The translations under genes and the position numbers were made by a program. The notes below the pieces were generated by a model, which worked only from the letters and a program-made list of their open reading frames with translations, did not search any database and was not told where the DNA came from. A stretch of DNA of 64,000 nt from Streptomyces sp. CB01580 (GTDB taxonomy: Bacteria; Actinomycetota; Actinomycetes; Streptomycetales; Streptomycetaceae), in contig NZ_LIXJ01000005.1 in NCBI RefSeq assembly GCF_001905795.1, forward strand, positions 62,001 through 126,000. Direction: 5' to 3'. Position 1 is the first letter of the stretch, and each line of letters starts with the position of its first letter. Below, in pieces: positions 16,533 to 25,310 of this stretch.

Positions 16533-18170
16533 ATGACCACCAGCCTCACGCCGCACACCGGCGCGGCCTTCGACGGCGAGAGTGCCTACCGCCATCTCAT
16601 CGAAGAGCACCGGTGGACCGTCCCCGACCGCTACAACATGGCCGCTGATGTCGCCGACCGCCATCCTGGCGACCGGCTCGCGCTCGTCTTCGAGGACCAC
16701 ACCGGTCACCGCGAAGAGGTCGTCTGGCAGCAGATCCAGGACCGCTCCCGGCAGATCGCCGCCCATCTGCACACACTCGGGGTGCGCAAGGGCGACCGGG
16801 TGGCAGTGCTGCTCCCCCAGCGCCCCGACACCCCGGCGACTTATCTCGGCGTACTGCGCACCGGCGCCGTCCTGGTGACGATGTCGTTGCTGTGGGCCGA
16901 CGACCCCATTCGCTACCGGCTGGCCGATTCCGGCGCCACCGTTCTGGTCACGGAGGCCTCCGCAGGCGACCGCGCCGCCGGTTTCAGCGGCACGGTCGTG
17001 GACATCGACGACCCGGCCATCAGCGCGCTGTCCCCGGTGTACACCACGGCCGACACCGCCCCGGACGACCCGGCGCTGATCTTCTACACCTCGGGCACCA
17101 CAGGTGCCGCCAAGGGCATTGTGCATGCCCACCGCACCCTGCTGGGGCACAACGAATTCCGCTACTGCCACGATCTGCGACCGGGCGACGTGTTCTACGG
17201 AGCCGGTGACTGGGCCTGGTCCATGGCCAAATTGATGGGCCCCCTCCGTGCGGGCGCCGTGCACCTCGTGTACCGGCCGGCCGGCGGCTTCGACCCCGCT
17301 GGGCTGCTGGCGGCCATGTCCCGTAACAAGGTGACAACGGCCCTGGTCAACCCAACATTCCTCCGTAAAATGATGCAGGACGTCCCGGATGCGGGCAGTC
17401 GTCATCCCCAGTCGCTGCGGGTGGTGTGCTCTTCGAACGAGCCGCTCACCCCAGACCTCATCGAGTGGTTCCGTGCTCAGTTCGGCGTCACCCTGCTGGA
17501 CTACTACGGGTCCACGGAGTCGTATCCGCTGCTCGGCAATTTCCCCGGTGTACCGGTCAAGCCCGGTTCGATGGGCCGCCCTCTTCCCGGCTGGGACGTG
17601 GCGCTGCTGGACTCCGACGACCACGAGGTGCCGGTCGGGCAGCCCGGCGAGATCTGCTTGCGCGCCGGATCCAACCCGCAGTTCCCGCTGGGCTACTGGA
17701 ACCGCCCCGAGGCATCGGCCGAGTCGTTCGGGGGCACGTGGTACCGCACGAAGGACCAGGCCGTCATGGACGAGGACGGGTACTTCTGGTTCCTCGGCCG
17801 GACCGACGACGTCATCAAGACGTCCGGCTACCGTGTGGGACCGTACGAAGTGGAGGCCGTGCTGCGCGGTCACCCCGCGGTCGCCGACGCCGGAGTGGTC
17901 GGCGTCCCCGACCCGGTTCGCGGACAGGCCGTCAAGGCATGGATCGAACTCAACCCCGGCTACGAACCGGACGAGGCCCTGGCACAGGCCATCACCCGCT
18001 TCGCCCGCGCCGCCCACTCCCGTTTCGCCTATCCGCGCCTGATCGAGTTCGTCGAAGAGCTGCCTCGATCAGCCACCGGAAAGATCCAGCGAGCTGCTCT
18101 TCGCGCCCGAGACCTGAGCCCTGCCGGGCCCGACGTCGCGGCACCATCCCGGAAGGACGGACGGACATGA
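16533..18170 (+). CDS. Acyl-CoA synthetase (AMP-binding family)
   Basis: A 545-residue ANL-superfamily ligase. P-loop-like IFYTSGTTGAAKGIVHAH (about residue 185), LDYYGSTES (about 328), YRTKDQAVMDEDGYFWFLGR with the adenylate-binding Asp, DDVIKTSGYRVGPYEVE hinge region, and the catalytic Lys in PRSATGKIQR near the C-terminus. These are all the core motifs, so it should be active. It activates a carboxylic acid to its CoA ester; the substrate is unknown. Its stop overlaps the transporter start (ATGA). Confidence 0.93.
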   Translation: MTTSLTPHTGAAFDGESAYRHLIEEHRWTVPDRYNMAADVADRHPGDRLALVFEDHTGHREEVVWQQIQDRSRQIAAHLHTLGVRKGDRVAVLLPQRPDTPATYLGVLRTGAVLVTMSLLWADDPIRYRLADSGATVLVTEASAGDRAAGFSGTVVDIDDPAISALSPVYTTADTAPDDPALIFYTSGTTGAAKGIVHAHRTLLGHNEFRYCHDLRPGDVFYGAGDWAWSMAKLMGPLRAGAVHLVYRPAGGFDPAGLLAAMSRNKVTTALVNPTFLRKMMQDVPDAGSRHPQSLRVVCSSNEPLTPDLIEWFRAQFGVTLLDYYGSTESYPLLGNFPGVPVKPGSMGRPLPGWDVALLDSDDHEVPVGQPGEICLRAGSNPQFPLGYWNRPEASAESFGGTWYRTKDQAVMDEDGYFWFLGRTDDVIKTSGYRVGPYEVEAVLRGHPAVADAGVVGVPDPVRGQAVKAWIELNPGYEPDEALAQAITRFARAAHSRFAYPRLIEFVEELPRSATGKIQRAALRARDLSPAGPDVAAPSRKDGRT

Positions 18171-19525
18171 CGACCGACACCAGTGCTGCGGTGTCCGCAC
18201 CCCAGTCGGCGAGACCCGTGGAGCCCGAAACCGCCGTCACCCCGGGCGTACGCCGCAAGGTGGCCACGGCGACGGCCATCGGCAACTTCGTGGAGTGGTT
18301 CGACTCGGGGGCGTACGCCATCATGTCCGCGACCATCGCCGGGCTCTTCTTCCCCCAGTACGACAAGACCGCGGCGCTCCTCGCCACCTGGGCCGTCTTC
18401 GCCGGCGGCTTCATCGCCCGCCCTCTCGGCGCCGCGTTCTTCGGCCGCTACGGCGACCGCATCGGGCGCAACCGCATGCTCGCGCTGAGCGTGCTGTGCA
18501 TGAGCGGTTCGACCCTGCTCATCGGTCTGCTGCCCAGCTACGCGACGCTCGGCATCGCAGCCCCGGTCCTGCTCTTCCTGCTGAGGGCCATGCAGGGCTT
18601 CTCCACGGGTGGCGAGTACACCGGGGCCTCGGCGTTCATCATGGAGTACGCCCCCGAGGGGCGCAGGGCCCGCTATGCCAGCGTGGTGCCGCTCACCGTC
18701 GGACTGGCCTCCGTCGCCGGTGCGTCGACCGGCCTGCTGATCACCTCCTTGCTCGACGAAGCGGCGCTGAACAGCTGGGGCTGGCGCGTTCCGTTCCTGC
18801 TCGCCGGGCCGCTCGGCCTCATCGGCCTGTATCTGCGCAGCCGTATCCAGGACACTCCGGTCTTCCGGGCGCTGGAGAAGGACGACGTGGTGCAGAAGGC
18901 ACCGCTGCGCGAGGCATGGCGGGTCTGCCGACGCCAGGTGATGACGCTCTTCGGCTACAGCATCACCAACGCCGTCGGGTATTACCTCATGAGCAGCTAC
19001 ATGATCGCCTACATGTCCGAAGAGGTCGGGTACACCAAGTCGCAGGCCATGCTGACCAGCATGGTGGCGATGCTCGTGTACAGCCTGGCATGCCCGCTGA
19101 TGGCCGCCGCCAGTGACCGGTTCGGCCGCAAGCCGATGCTGCTCATCGCGTGCGGCGGCTTCACCGTGGCCACCTTGCCCGCATTCTGGCTGATCGGTGA
19201 GGGGCTGACGGGCGCGATCGTCGGCACGGCGCTGCTGGCCGCACTGGTCGCGGTGATCGGTACCTCCAATGTGCCCGCGATGGTCGAGATGTTCCCCGGC
19301 CAGCTCCGGGCGAGTGGTTCGGCCATCGGCTACACAGCCGCGTACGTCCTCTTCGGCGGCACCGCACCCTTCGTCGCAACCGGTCTGGTGTCCCTCGGCG
19401 GCACTCCCCTGGCGCCCGGCTTCTACCTGATGGGGCTGGGGCTGGTATCCGCGCTGGTGGTGCTCTTCTCCTTCCGGGAGACGCGGCACCTGCCGCTGAC
19501 ACGCACCACCGTGCTCGAAAAGTAG
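18167..19525 (+). CDS. MFS transporter, metabolite:H+ symporter (MHS) family
   Basis: A 452-residue, 12-segment transporter. The N-terminal IGNFVEWFDSGAYAIMSA and the RPLGAAFFGRYGDRIGR loop between helices 2 and 3 are hallmarks of the MHS/ProP-shikimate-ketoglutarate group, as is GFSTGGEYTGASAFIMEY. It would import a small organic acid or zwitterion, consistent with the coupled acyl-CoA synthetase that overlaps it by 4 nt. Followed 18 nt later by a terminator hairpin. Confidence 0.93.
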   Translation: MTTDTSAAVSAPQSARPVEPETAVTPGVRRKVATATAIGNFVEWFDSGAYAIMSATIAGLFFPQYDKTAALLATWAVFAGGFIARPLGAAFFGRYGDRIGRNRMLALSVLCMSGSTLLIGLLPSYATLGIAAPVLLFLLRAMQGFSTGGEYTGASAFIMEYAPEGRRARYASVVPLTVGLASVAGASTGLLITSLLDEAALNSWGWRVPFLLAGPLGLIGLYLRSRIQDTPVFRALEKDDVVQKAPLREAWRVCRRQVMTLFGYSITNAVGYYLMSSYMIAYMSEEVGYTKSQAMLTSMVAMLVYSLACPLMAAASDRFGRKPMLLIACGGFTVATLPAFWLIGEGLTGAIVGTALLAALVAVIGTSNVPAMVEMFPGQLRASGSAIGYTAAYVLFGGTAPFVATGLVSLGGTPLAPGFYLMGLGLVSALVVLFSFRETRHLPLTRTTVLEK

Positions 19526-19542
19526 CACCGTACCGACGAACG

Positions 19543-19578
19543 GTGGCGGCCGTCCCAGGAGCTCCGGACGACCGCCAC
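19543..19578 (+). terminator. Rho-independent-like hairpin after the MHS transporter
   Basis: GTGGCGGCCGTCC (19543-19555) pairs with GGACGACCGCCAC (19566-19578) with one mismatch and a 10-nt loop, 18 nt after the transporter stop. No U-tract, as usual in Streptomyces. Confidence 0.7.
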
Positions 19579-19700
19579 TGCTCCCCCATCACCGCTTCGT
19601 GGCTCTGTCGTGGACGGCCTGCGGCCTTCGGAGCCGGCACGGCTTCCCCTCCTGCTGCTGGTGATCCGGGGGGCGTCACCGGGTCCGAGGCATCGACGGG

Positions 19701-19780
19701 CCTGCGGGCGTCCCTCCGCCCTTGCGACGCACCGCATCCGACGCCGCGCGCCGATCCACCAGGGATTGCGGGACAGCCCT
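19701..19780 (+). repeat. Half copy of the MITE-like repeat (right end)
   Basis: From CCTGCGGGCGTCCCTCCGCC to the terminal GGATTGCGGGACAGCCCT this is a near-identical copy of the right half of the element at 38521-38682. The left half and its terminal repeat are absent. It cuts into an open frame running on the reverse strand from 20158. Confidence 0.8.
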
Positions 19781-20158
19781 CAGCCACAGCTCCGCGAGCT
19801 GTTCGCAAAACTCCGGGCCAAGCGAGGAATCGTCCCGGCGGTCGTCGGCCGGCCGACCCGGGTCGAGGCACCGCAGCGGGCGGTCGCAAGGAACACGGGC
19901 CGCCCGGCCGCCCATACGTCCGGCCTGACGACGCAACGAATCGCCGGCCTCTGCCCGGGCGAGGTCAGGACCGATGCGAGGAAACGCCACTCTGCGGTCC
20001 ACGACGATCGTCTCGGGAATCACGACCGGCCGGACGGCCGCGCCGTTGAGGCGCTCGTCAGTGCCATCGGTCGAGAACAGCCGACGGTCGTGGGCGTTCT
20101 CAAAGGCCGTGTTCAAGAACAGCGTGCGGCCCGCAACGCCGTTCGCGCCCACCGCCAA
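19781..20158 (-). pseudogene. Unrecognised open frame interrupted by the MITE half copy
   Basis: The reverse strand carries about 125 codons with protein-like composition: AGRTLFLNTAFENAHD, LFSTDGTDERLNGAAVRPVV, IPETIVVDRRVAFPRI. I do not recognise the family. The frame runs straight into the repeat, where the residues become the translation of the element, so the original C-terminus is lost. The rest of the 19526-20400 gap shows nothing I can support. Confidence 0.35.
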
Positions 20159-20400
20159 GGGCGCGGTGCGGTGAGGCCGGGCACCTGAAACGCGCCAACA
20201 GCCTCTCGGGACGCGGCTCGACGGTCGACGCCCTCGCGACCGATGCGGAAGTCCTACCGGCCGTCATAAGGCACTTGGCCCCCCGTCGGCACAGGGGATG
20301 TGCTCTCCGGTCCGTCTCTCGTGACGCGCCTGGCTCCGGCGTCGATACGCCCGGGGGTACCTGGGCTATGGTGTCGAGACCGAGGGACGGGGGAACGGCG

Positions 20401-20790
20401 ATGCATCGCAAGCGGCACGGTGCCATGGGCGCCGCCCTCGCGCTGCTGACCCTGCTGGCCGCACTGTTCTGCGCCACGACCGCCTCTCCGCCCGCGTTCC
20501 GGGCGACACCCTCCTCGGCGGCTGCCGACCTGCACATGGCGCCACGTCACGAGGCGCTGGACGACGCCGGCCACGACGCACCTGTCTCCGCAGGAAAGGC
20601 GTCGTGCCTGAAGAAGGTTCAGCCGAAGCAGGAACACCTGCGGTTCCATGCGCTGCTCGAACGTGCTCTGCCGACGCAGGCCGATGACATGACACCTCCG
20701 GTGCGGGGCCCCGGGCGCACGGGGGTCCAGTACTTCGGGCCGAGACCGTCTCCTCCCGATCTCACCGAACTCTCCGTACGGCGGGTATAG
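20401..20790 (+). CDS. Small exported or membrane-anchored protein of unknown function
   Basis: A 129-residue protein with an N-terminal signal or anchor (basic MHRKRHG, then hydrophobic ALALLTLLAALFCATTA) and a His/Pro-rich polar remainder. A single Cys occurs in the exported part (KASCLKKVQ). A purine-rich GGGGGAA stretch precedes the ATG. It is 57 nt upstream of a membrane protein with a CPVC motif, so the two are probably co-expressed. No known domain. Confidence 0.65.
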   Translation: MHRKRHGAMGAALALLTLLAALFCATTASPPAFRATPSSAAADLHMAPRHEALDDAGHDAPVSAGKASCLKKVQPKQEHLRFHALLERALPTQADDMTPPVRGPGRTGVQYFGPRPSPPDLTELSVRRV

Positions 20791-20847
20791 ACCCGCGCGT
20801 TGTCTCCGCGCGTCCCTGTCACCCCGTTCAACCGGAAGAGTCGTTCG

Positions 20848-21336
20848 TTGTCTGTCTCCCGCTCCCCCCGTGCGGCGTGGGCCGCCCTGCGCTGCTGGCC
20901 CCGACGCCGATATGCCGCTCTGGCGGCGGCCACGCCAGTGGCGGTCCTGTTCCTGGGCGTGCCCACCGCCCTCATCCCGACCCCGCTGTTCTCCCGCTCG
21001 GTGCCGCCGGTGTGGTGGAACTACCCGGTGCTCGTCCTCGCCGGCGTGCTGTCGGCCGTGGTGTTCGCCACCTATGTACGAACCCGGCCCGTCTCGCGCC
21101 GTGACGACGCAACCGGGCGTTCGCTCGGGTCGGCCGGCGCGGTGCTGTCCTTCCTCGCCGTCGGCTGCCCTGTCTGCAACAAGGTGGTCCTGCTCCTGTT
21201 GGGGGCCTCGGGCGCGCTGAGTTACTGGGCACCCCTGCAGCCCGCGATCGCGGTGCTCTCCCTCGTCCTGCTGGTCGAAGCCGCCCTGCGACGCCTGGCC
21301 GCCGAGGCGGCCTGTCCCGTGCGGCCCGCTGCCTGA
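20848..21336 (+). CDS. Integral membrane protein with CPVCNK motif
   Basis: About 162 residues with four hydrophobic segments. Between segments 2 and 3 lies GSAGAVLSFLAVGCPVCNKV, a Cys-Pro-x-Cys pair at the start of a helix reminiscent of thiol-redox or metal-handling membrane proteins. I take the TTG at 20848 (GGAAGAG 6 nt before); an in-frame TTG at 20800 is an alternative. The pairing with the upstream small exported protein suggests joint function, which I cannot name. Confidence 0.7.
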   Translation: MSVSRSPRAAWAALRCWPRRRYAALAAATPVAVLFLGVPTALIPTPLFSRSVPPVWWNYPVLVLAGVLSAVVFATYVRTRPVSRRDDATGRSLGSAGAVLSFLAVGCPVCNKVVLLLLGASGALSYWAPLQPAIAVLSLVLLVEAALRRLAAEAACPVRPAA

Positions 21337-21449
21337 CCACCGCTTTCCCTACGTCGCACATCTCGCTTCGAAGGTACTGCGCGGAGACTGCCTGGCGGCC
21401 TTCCGGGGCCGCCCGCGCACCGCGCACGCCGCCCCACCACGCGCGACCG

Positions 21450-22026
21450 ACACCAGCCGGACACGGAGAAGCCGATCCGCGTGTGCCCGAGGCCGAGCAG
21501 ATGCTCCACCGCGGCGCGCGCCCTCCACGTCGTCCCCCGCCACGGCGTCGAGGTCCCTGCCCTTGGGCCGGTGGTCGAGGAGCACGACACGGGTGCCGTG
21601 GTCGACGAGTATGCCGATGTTGTCGCGGGTGCCCCGTGACGAGGTGAGCATCACGCCCTGGAGCCGCTGCTGCGCGAACTGTTCGAGGATCCTGCGCTCA
21701 CGTGCCGGGTCGGCGTCCGAACTGCTGAGGACCATGGTGAGCCCGGCCTCGACGAGCCGGTCCTCGGCACCGCGCGCCATCTCGGTGAAGAAGGGGTTCG
21801 CGATGTCGAGGACGAGGACACCCGCCGTCCGGGAGGCGCCCTCGCGCAGTTGGCGGGCCGATGCGTTGGGGACGAAGCCGAGCCGCCGGATGGCGTCCTC
21901 CACGCGGGACCGCGTCCGTTCGGCGACGATGTGCGGCCGGTTGAGGACGTTCGACACCGTCACGACGGACACGCCCGCATGGCGCGCGACATCGCCGATG
22001 CGCACCGATTCGGCAGAAACCGTCAC
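21450..22026 (-). pseudogene. LacI-family repressor, frameshifted and truncated
   Basis: GTG at 22026 with AGGAGGGG upstream opens a normal LacI protein: HTH VRIGDVARHAGVSVVTVSNV with hinge RPHIVAERTRSRVED, then LVLDIANPFFTEMARGAED and LLDHRPKG of the effector domain. At about 21520, in a GCGCGCGCC run, the frame shifts; the next frame continues AVEHLLGLGHTRIGF. Similarity then stops at about residue 190 of the usual 330-340, so the C-terminal half of the effector domain is missing. It is divergent from the rhamnose operon and would be its repressor. A base-calling error could explain the frameshift but not the truncation. Confidence 0.8.
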
Positions 22027-22073
22027 GACCCCCCTCCTGACCAAACGCTTGCGATCAGTGTAGGAGAAGTGTT

Positions 22074-22085
22074 TGAATCGATTCA
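22074..22085. promoter_or_regulatory. LacI-type operator in the rhamnose operon promoter
   Basis: TGAATCGATTCA is a perfect 12-bp palindrome with the central CG typical of LacI-family operators, 23 nt before the rhamnose isomerase ATG and 47 nt before the LacI start. Position fits repression of the operon; binding is inferred. Confidence 0.65.
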
Positions 22086-22108
22086 TAACCCCTCGCAAGG
22101 GAGATGAC

Positions 22109-23272
22109 ATGGTCGATTTCGCCGACGTCACCCCGCGCCTGTCCCAGCTCGCGATCGAGCTTCCCTCCTGGGCCTTCGGAAACTCCGGCACCCGCTTCAA
22201 GGTCTTCGGCACCCCCGGCACGCCACGCACCGTCCAGGAGAAGATCGCCGACGCCGCGACCGTCCACCGGTTCACCGGACTCGCCCCCACGGTGGCACTG
22301 CACATCCCGTGGGACACGGTCGACGACTTCGGCGCGCTCCGCGCCCACGCCGAGGAGCAGGGCGTCGCGCTCGGCACGATCAACAGCAACACCTTCCAGG
22401 ACGACGACTTCAAGCTCGGCAGTCTCACCCACTCCGACCCGAAGGTGCGCCGCAAGGCGGTCGACCATCACCTCGCCTGTATCGAGGTGATGAACGAGAC
22501 CGGCTCCCGCGACCTCAAGATCTGGCTCGCCGACGGCACCAACTATCCCGGCCAGGGGGACATCCGGGCACGCCAGGAATGGCTGGCCGAAGGGCTGGCG
22601 GACATCTGTGCCCAACTCTCCGGCGACCAGCGGCTGGTGCTGGAGTACAAGTTCTTCGAGCCGGCGTTCTATCACACCGACGTGCCGGACTGGGGCACGT
22701 CGTACGCACACTGCGTCGCCCTCGGCGAGCGGGCGGTGGTCTGCCTCGACACCGGGCATCACGCGCCGGGGACGAACATCGAGTTCATCGTCGCCCAGCT
22801 CCTGAGGCTCGGGAAGCTCGGCTCGTTCGACTTCAACAGCCGCTTCTACGCCGACGACGACCTGATCGTCGGCGCAGCCGATCCCTTCCAGCTGTTCCGG
22901 ATCCTCGTCGAGGTCGTCCGGGGCGGCGGCTACGGGCCCGGCTCGGACGTCGCGCTCATGCTCGACCAGTGTCACAACATCGAGCAGCGGATTCCGGGAC
23001 AGATCCGGTCCGTGCTCAACGTGCAGGAGATGACCGCTCGTGCGCTGCTCCTCGACACCGAGGCACTCGACGCGGCGCGCACCGCAGGCGACGTCCTGCT
23101 CGCCCACGAAATCTTCACCGACGCGTTCTACACCGACGTACGACGTGACCTCGCCGACTGGCGCGAGTCCCGCGGCCTCCCGGCCGACCCGATGCGGGCC
23201 TACCTCGCCTCCGGCTACCAGAAGCAGATCGAGGCGGACCGGGTCGGCGGTCGCCAGGCAGGATGGAACTGA
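22109..23272 (+). CDS. rhaI: L-rhamnose isomerase
   Basis: A 387-residue TIM-barrel isomerase of the RhaI type found in Streptomyces and Pseudomonas, converting L-rhamnose to L-rhamnulose. Visible are VALHIPWDTVDDF, KIWLADGTNYPGQ, LEYKFFEPAFYHTD with a metal-binding Glu, VVCLDTGHHAPGTNIE and SFDFNSRFYADDDLIVGA, the metal/substrate ring of the family. AAGGGAG before the ATG at 22109 fixes the start; an in-frame ATG at 22073 overlaps the operator and lacks an RBS. First gene of the rhamnose operon. Confidence 0.93.
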   Translation: MVDFADVTPRLSQLAIELPSWAFGNSGTRFKVFGTPGTPRTVQEKIADAATVHRFTGLAPTVALHIPWDTVDDFGALRAHAEEQGVALGTINSNTFQDDDFKLGSLTHSDPKVRRKAVDHHLACIEVMNETGSRDLKIWLADGTNYPGQGDIRARQEWLAEGLADICAQLSGDQRLVLEYKFFEPAFYHTDVPDWGTSYAHCVALGERAVVCLDTGHHAPGTNIEFIVAQLLRLGKLGSFDFNSRFYADDDLIVGAADPFQLFRILVEVVRGGGYGPGSDVALMLDQCHNIEQRIPGQIRSVLNVQEMTARALLLDTEALDAARTAGDVLLAHEIFTDAFYTDVRRDLADWRESRGLPADPMRAYLASGYQKQIEADRVGGRQAGWN

Positions 23273-23273
23273 C

Positions 23274-25310
23274 GTGAACAACACCGTCGTCGAGGCACTG
23301 ATCAGCCGCTCGAACCGGCTCGGCAGCGACCCGAGGAACACCAACTACGCCGGCGGCAACACCTCCGCCAAGGGCACCGAGAACGATCCCGTCACCGGCG
23401 AGCCGGTCGAGCTGCTGTGGGTGAAGGGGTCCGGCGGCGACCTCGGCACACTGACCGGATCCGGGCTGGCGGTGCTGCGCCTGGACCGGATGCGCGCACT
23501 CGTCGGCGTCTACCCCGGCGTCGAGCGCGAGGACGAGATGGTCGCCGCGTTCGACTACTGCCTGCACGGCAAGGGGGGCGCGGCCCCGTCGATCGACACC
23601 GCCCTGCACGGCCTCGTCGACGCGGCGCACATCGACCACCTCCACCCCGACTCCGGCATCGCGATCGCCACCGCCGCCGACGGCGAGGAGCTCACCGAGA
23701 AGATCTTCGGCGACCGGGTCGTCTGGGTGCCCTGGCGTCGCCCCGGATTCCAACTCGGTCTCGACATCGCCCGCGTCCGGCGGGACAACCCGCAGGCGAT
23801 CGGCGTGGTGCTCGGTGGCCACGGCATCACCGCCTGGGGCGACAGTTCGGAGGAGTCCGAGCGCAACTCGCTGTGGATCATCAACACCGCGGCCGCGTAC
23901 ATCGCCGAGCACAGCAGGCCCGAGCCCTTCGGACCGGCACTGGACGGGTACGGTGCCCTGCCGGACGACGAGCGCCGGGCGAAGGCCGCCGCGCTCGCCC
24001 CGACCATCCGGGGAATCGCCTCGCAGGACCGGCCGGTGATCGGCCACTTCACCGACTCCGACATGGTCCTCGACTTCCTGGCCCACGCGGAGCACCCGCG
24101 ACTGGCGAAGCTGGGCACCAGCTGTCCCGACCACTTCCTGCGTACCAAGGTCGAGCCACTGGTCCTCGACCTCCCGGCGACCGCCTCGGTGGAGGAGTCG
24201 ATCACACGGCTCAGGGAACTGCACGTCGCCTACCGCGCGGACTACCGGTCCTACTACGAGCGGCACGCCACCGAGGACTCGCCCGCGATCCGCGGCGCGG
24301 ACCCGCTGATCGTGCTCGTACCGGGCGTCGGCATGTTCAGCTTCGGCAAGGACAAGCAGACCGCCCGGGTGGCCGGCGAGTTCTATGTGAACGCGATCGA
24401 CGTCATGCGCGGCGCCGAGGGACTCTCGACGTACTCCCCCATCGACGAGGCCGAGAAGTTCCGCATCGAGTACTGGGCGCTGGAGGAGGCGAAGCTCCGG
24501 CGCATGCCGGAGCCCAAGCCGCTCGCCACCAGGATCGCACTGGTCACCGGCGCCGCCTCCGGCATCGGCAGGGCGACCGCGAAGCGACTCGCCGCCGAGG
24601 GCGCCTGCGTGGTGATCGCCGACCTCGACCTGGCGAAGGCCGAGGCCGCCGCGGCGGAGATCGGCGGTCCGGACGTCGCCGTCGGGGTGGCCGCGGACGT
24701 CTCCGACGAGGCGGCCGTGCGGGCGATGACCGACGCGGCGGTACTCGCCTTCGGCGGCCTCGATCTGGTCGTGAACAACGCGGGTCTGTCGCTGTCGAAG
24801 TCGCTGCTGGAGACCACCGAGCGGGACTGGGACCTTCAGCACGACGTGATGGCCAAGGGCTCGTTCCTGGTCTCGAAGGCGGCCACGAAGGTGCTGATCG
24901 ACCAGGGGATGGGCGGAGACATCGTCTACATCTCCTCGAAGAACTCGGTGTTCGCCGGGCCCGACAACATCGCCTACTCCGCGGCCAAGGCCGACCAGGC
25001 CCACCAGGTCCGGCTGCTGGCGGCCGAGCTCGGGCAGCATGGCATCCGGGTCAACGGCGTCAATCCCGACGGTGTGGTCCAGGGCTCCGGCATCTTCGCC
25101 GGCGGCTGGGGTGCCAAGCGGGCAGCGGTGTACGGCGTGGAGGAGCAGGACCTGGGCAAGTTCTACGCCCAGCGCACGCTGCTCAAGCGGGAGGTCCTGC
25201 CGGAGCACGTCGCCAACGCGGTCTTCGTGCTCTGCGGTCCGGACATGACCCACACCACCGGTCTGCACGTGCCCGTCGACGCGGGCGTGGCAGCGGGCTT
25301 CCTCCGATGA
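23274..25310 (+). CDS. Bifunctional rhamnulose-1-phosphate aldolase / short-chain alcohol dehydrogenase
   Basis: A 678-residue fusion. Residues 1-400 are a class II aldolase/adducin domain (NYAGGNTSAKG, IDHLHPDSGIAIATA, VLGGHGITAWG); residues 420-678 are an SDR (TGAASGIGRATAK nucleotide motif, VVNNAGLSLSKS, then the catalytic Tyr-Lys in AYSAAKADQ). This is the RhaD-type fusion that splits rhamnulose-1-phosphate into DHAP and L-lactaldehyde and oxidises or reduces the latter. GTG at 23274 begins 1 nt after the isomerase stop; its own stop overlaps the kinase ATG. Confidence 0.93.
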   Translation: MNNTVVEALISRSNRLGSDPRNTNYAGGNTSAKGTENDPVTGEPVELLWVKGSGGDLGTLTGSGLAVLRLDRMRALVGVYPGVEREDEMVAAFDYCLHGKGGAAPSIDTALHGLVDAAHIDHLHPDSGIAIATAADGEELTEKIFGDRVVWVPWRRPGFQLGLDIARVRRDNPQAIGVVLGGHGITAWGDSSEESERNSLWIINTAAAYIAEHSRPEPFGPALDGYGALPDDERRAKAAALAPTIRGIASQDRPVIGHFTDSDMVLDFLAHAEHPRLAKLGTSCPDHFLRTKVEPLVLDLPATASVEESITRLRELHVAYRADYRSYYERHATEDSPAIRGADPLIVLVPGVGMFSFGKDKQTARVAGEFYVNAIDVMRGAEGLSTYSPIDEAEKFRIEYWALEEAKLRRMPEPKPLATRIALVTGAASGIGRATAKRLAAEGACVVIADLDLAKAEAAAAEIGGPDVAVGVAADVSDEAAVRAMTDAAVLAFGGLDLVVNNAGLSLSKSLLETTERDWDLQHDVMAKGSFLVSKAATKVLIDQGMGGDIVYISSKNSVFAGPDNIAYSAAKADQAHQVRLLAAELGQHGIRVNGVNPDGVVQGSGIFAGGWGAKRAAVYGVEEQDLGKFYAQRTLLKREVLPEHVANAVFVLCGPDMTHTTGLHVPVDAGVAAGFLR

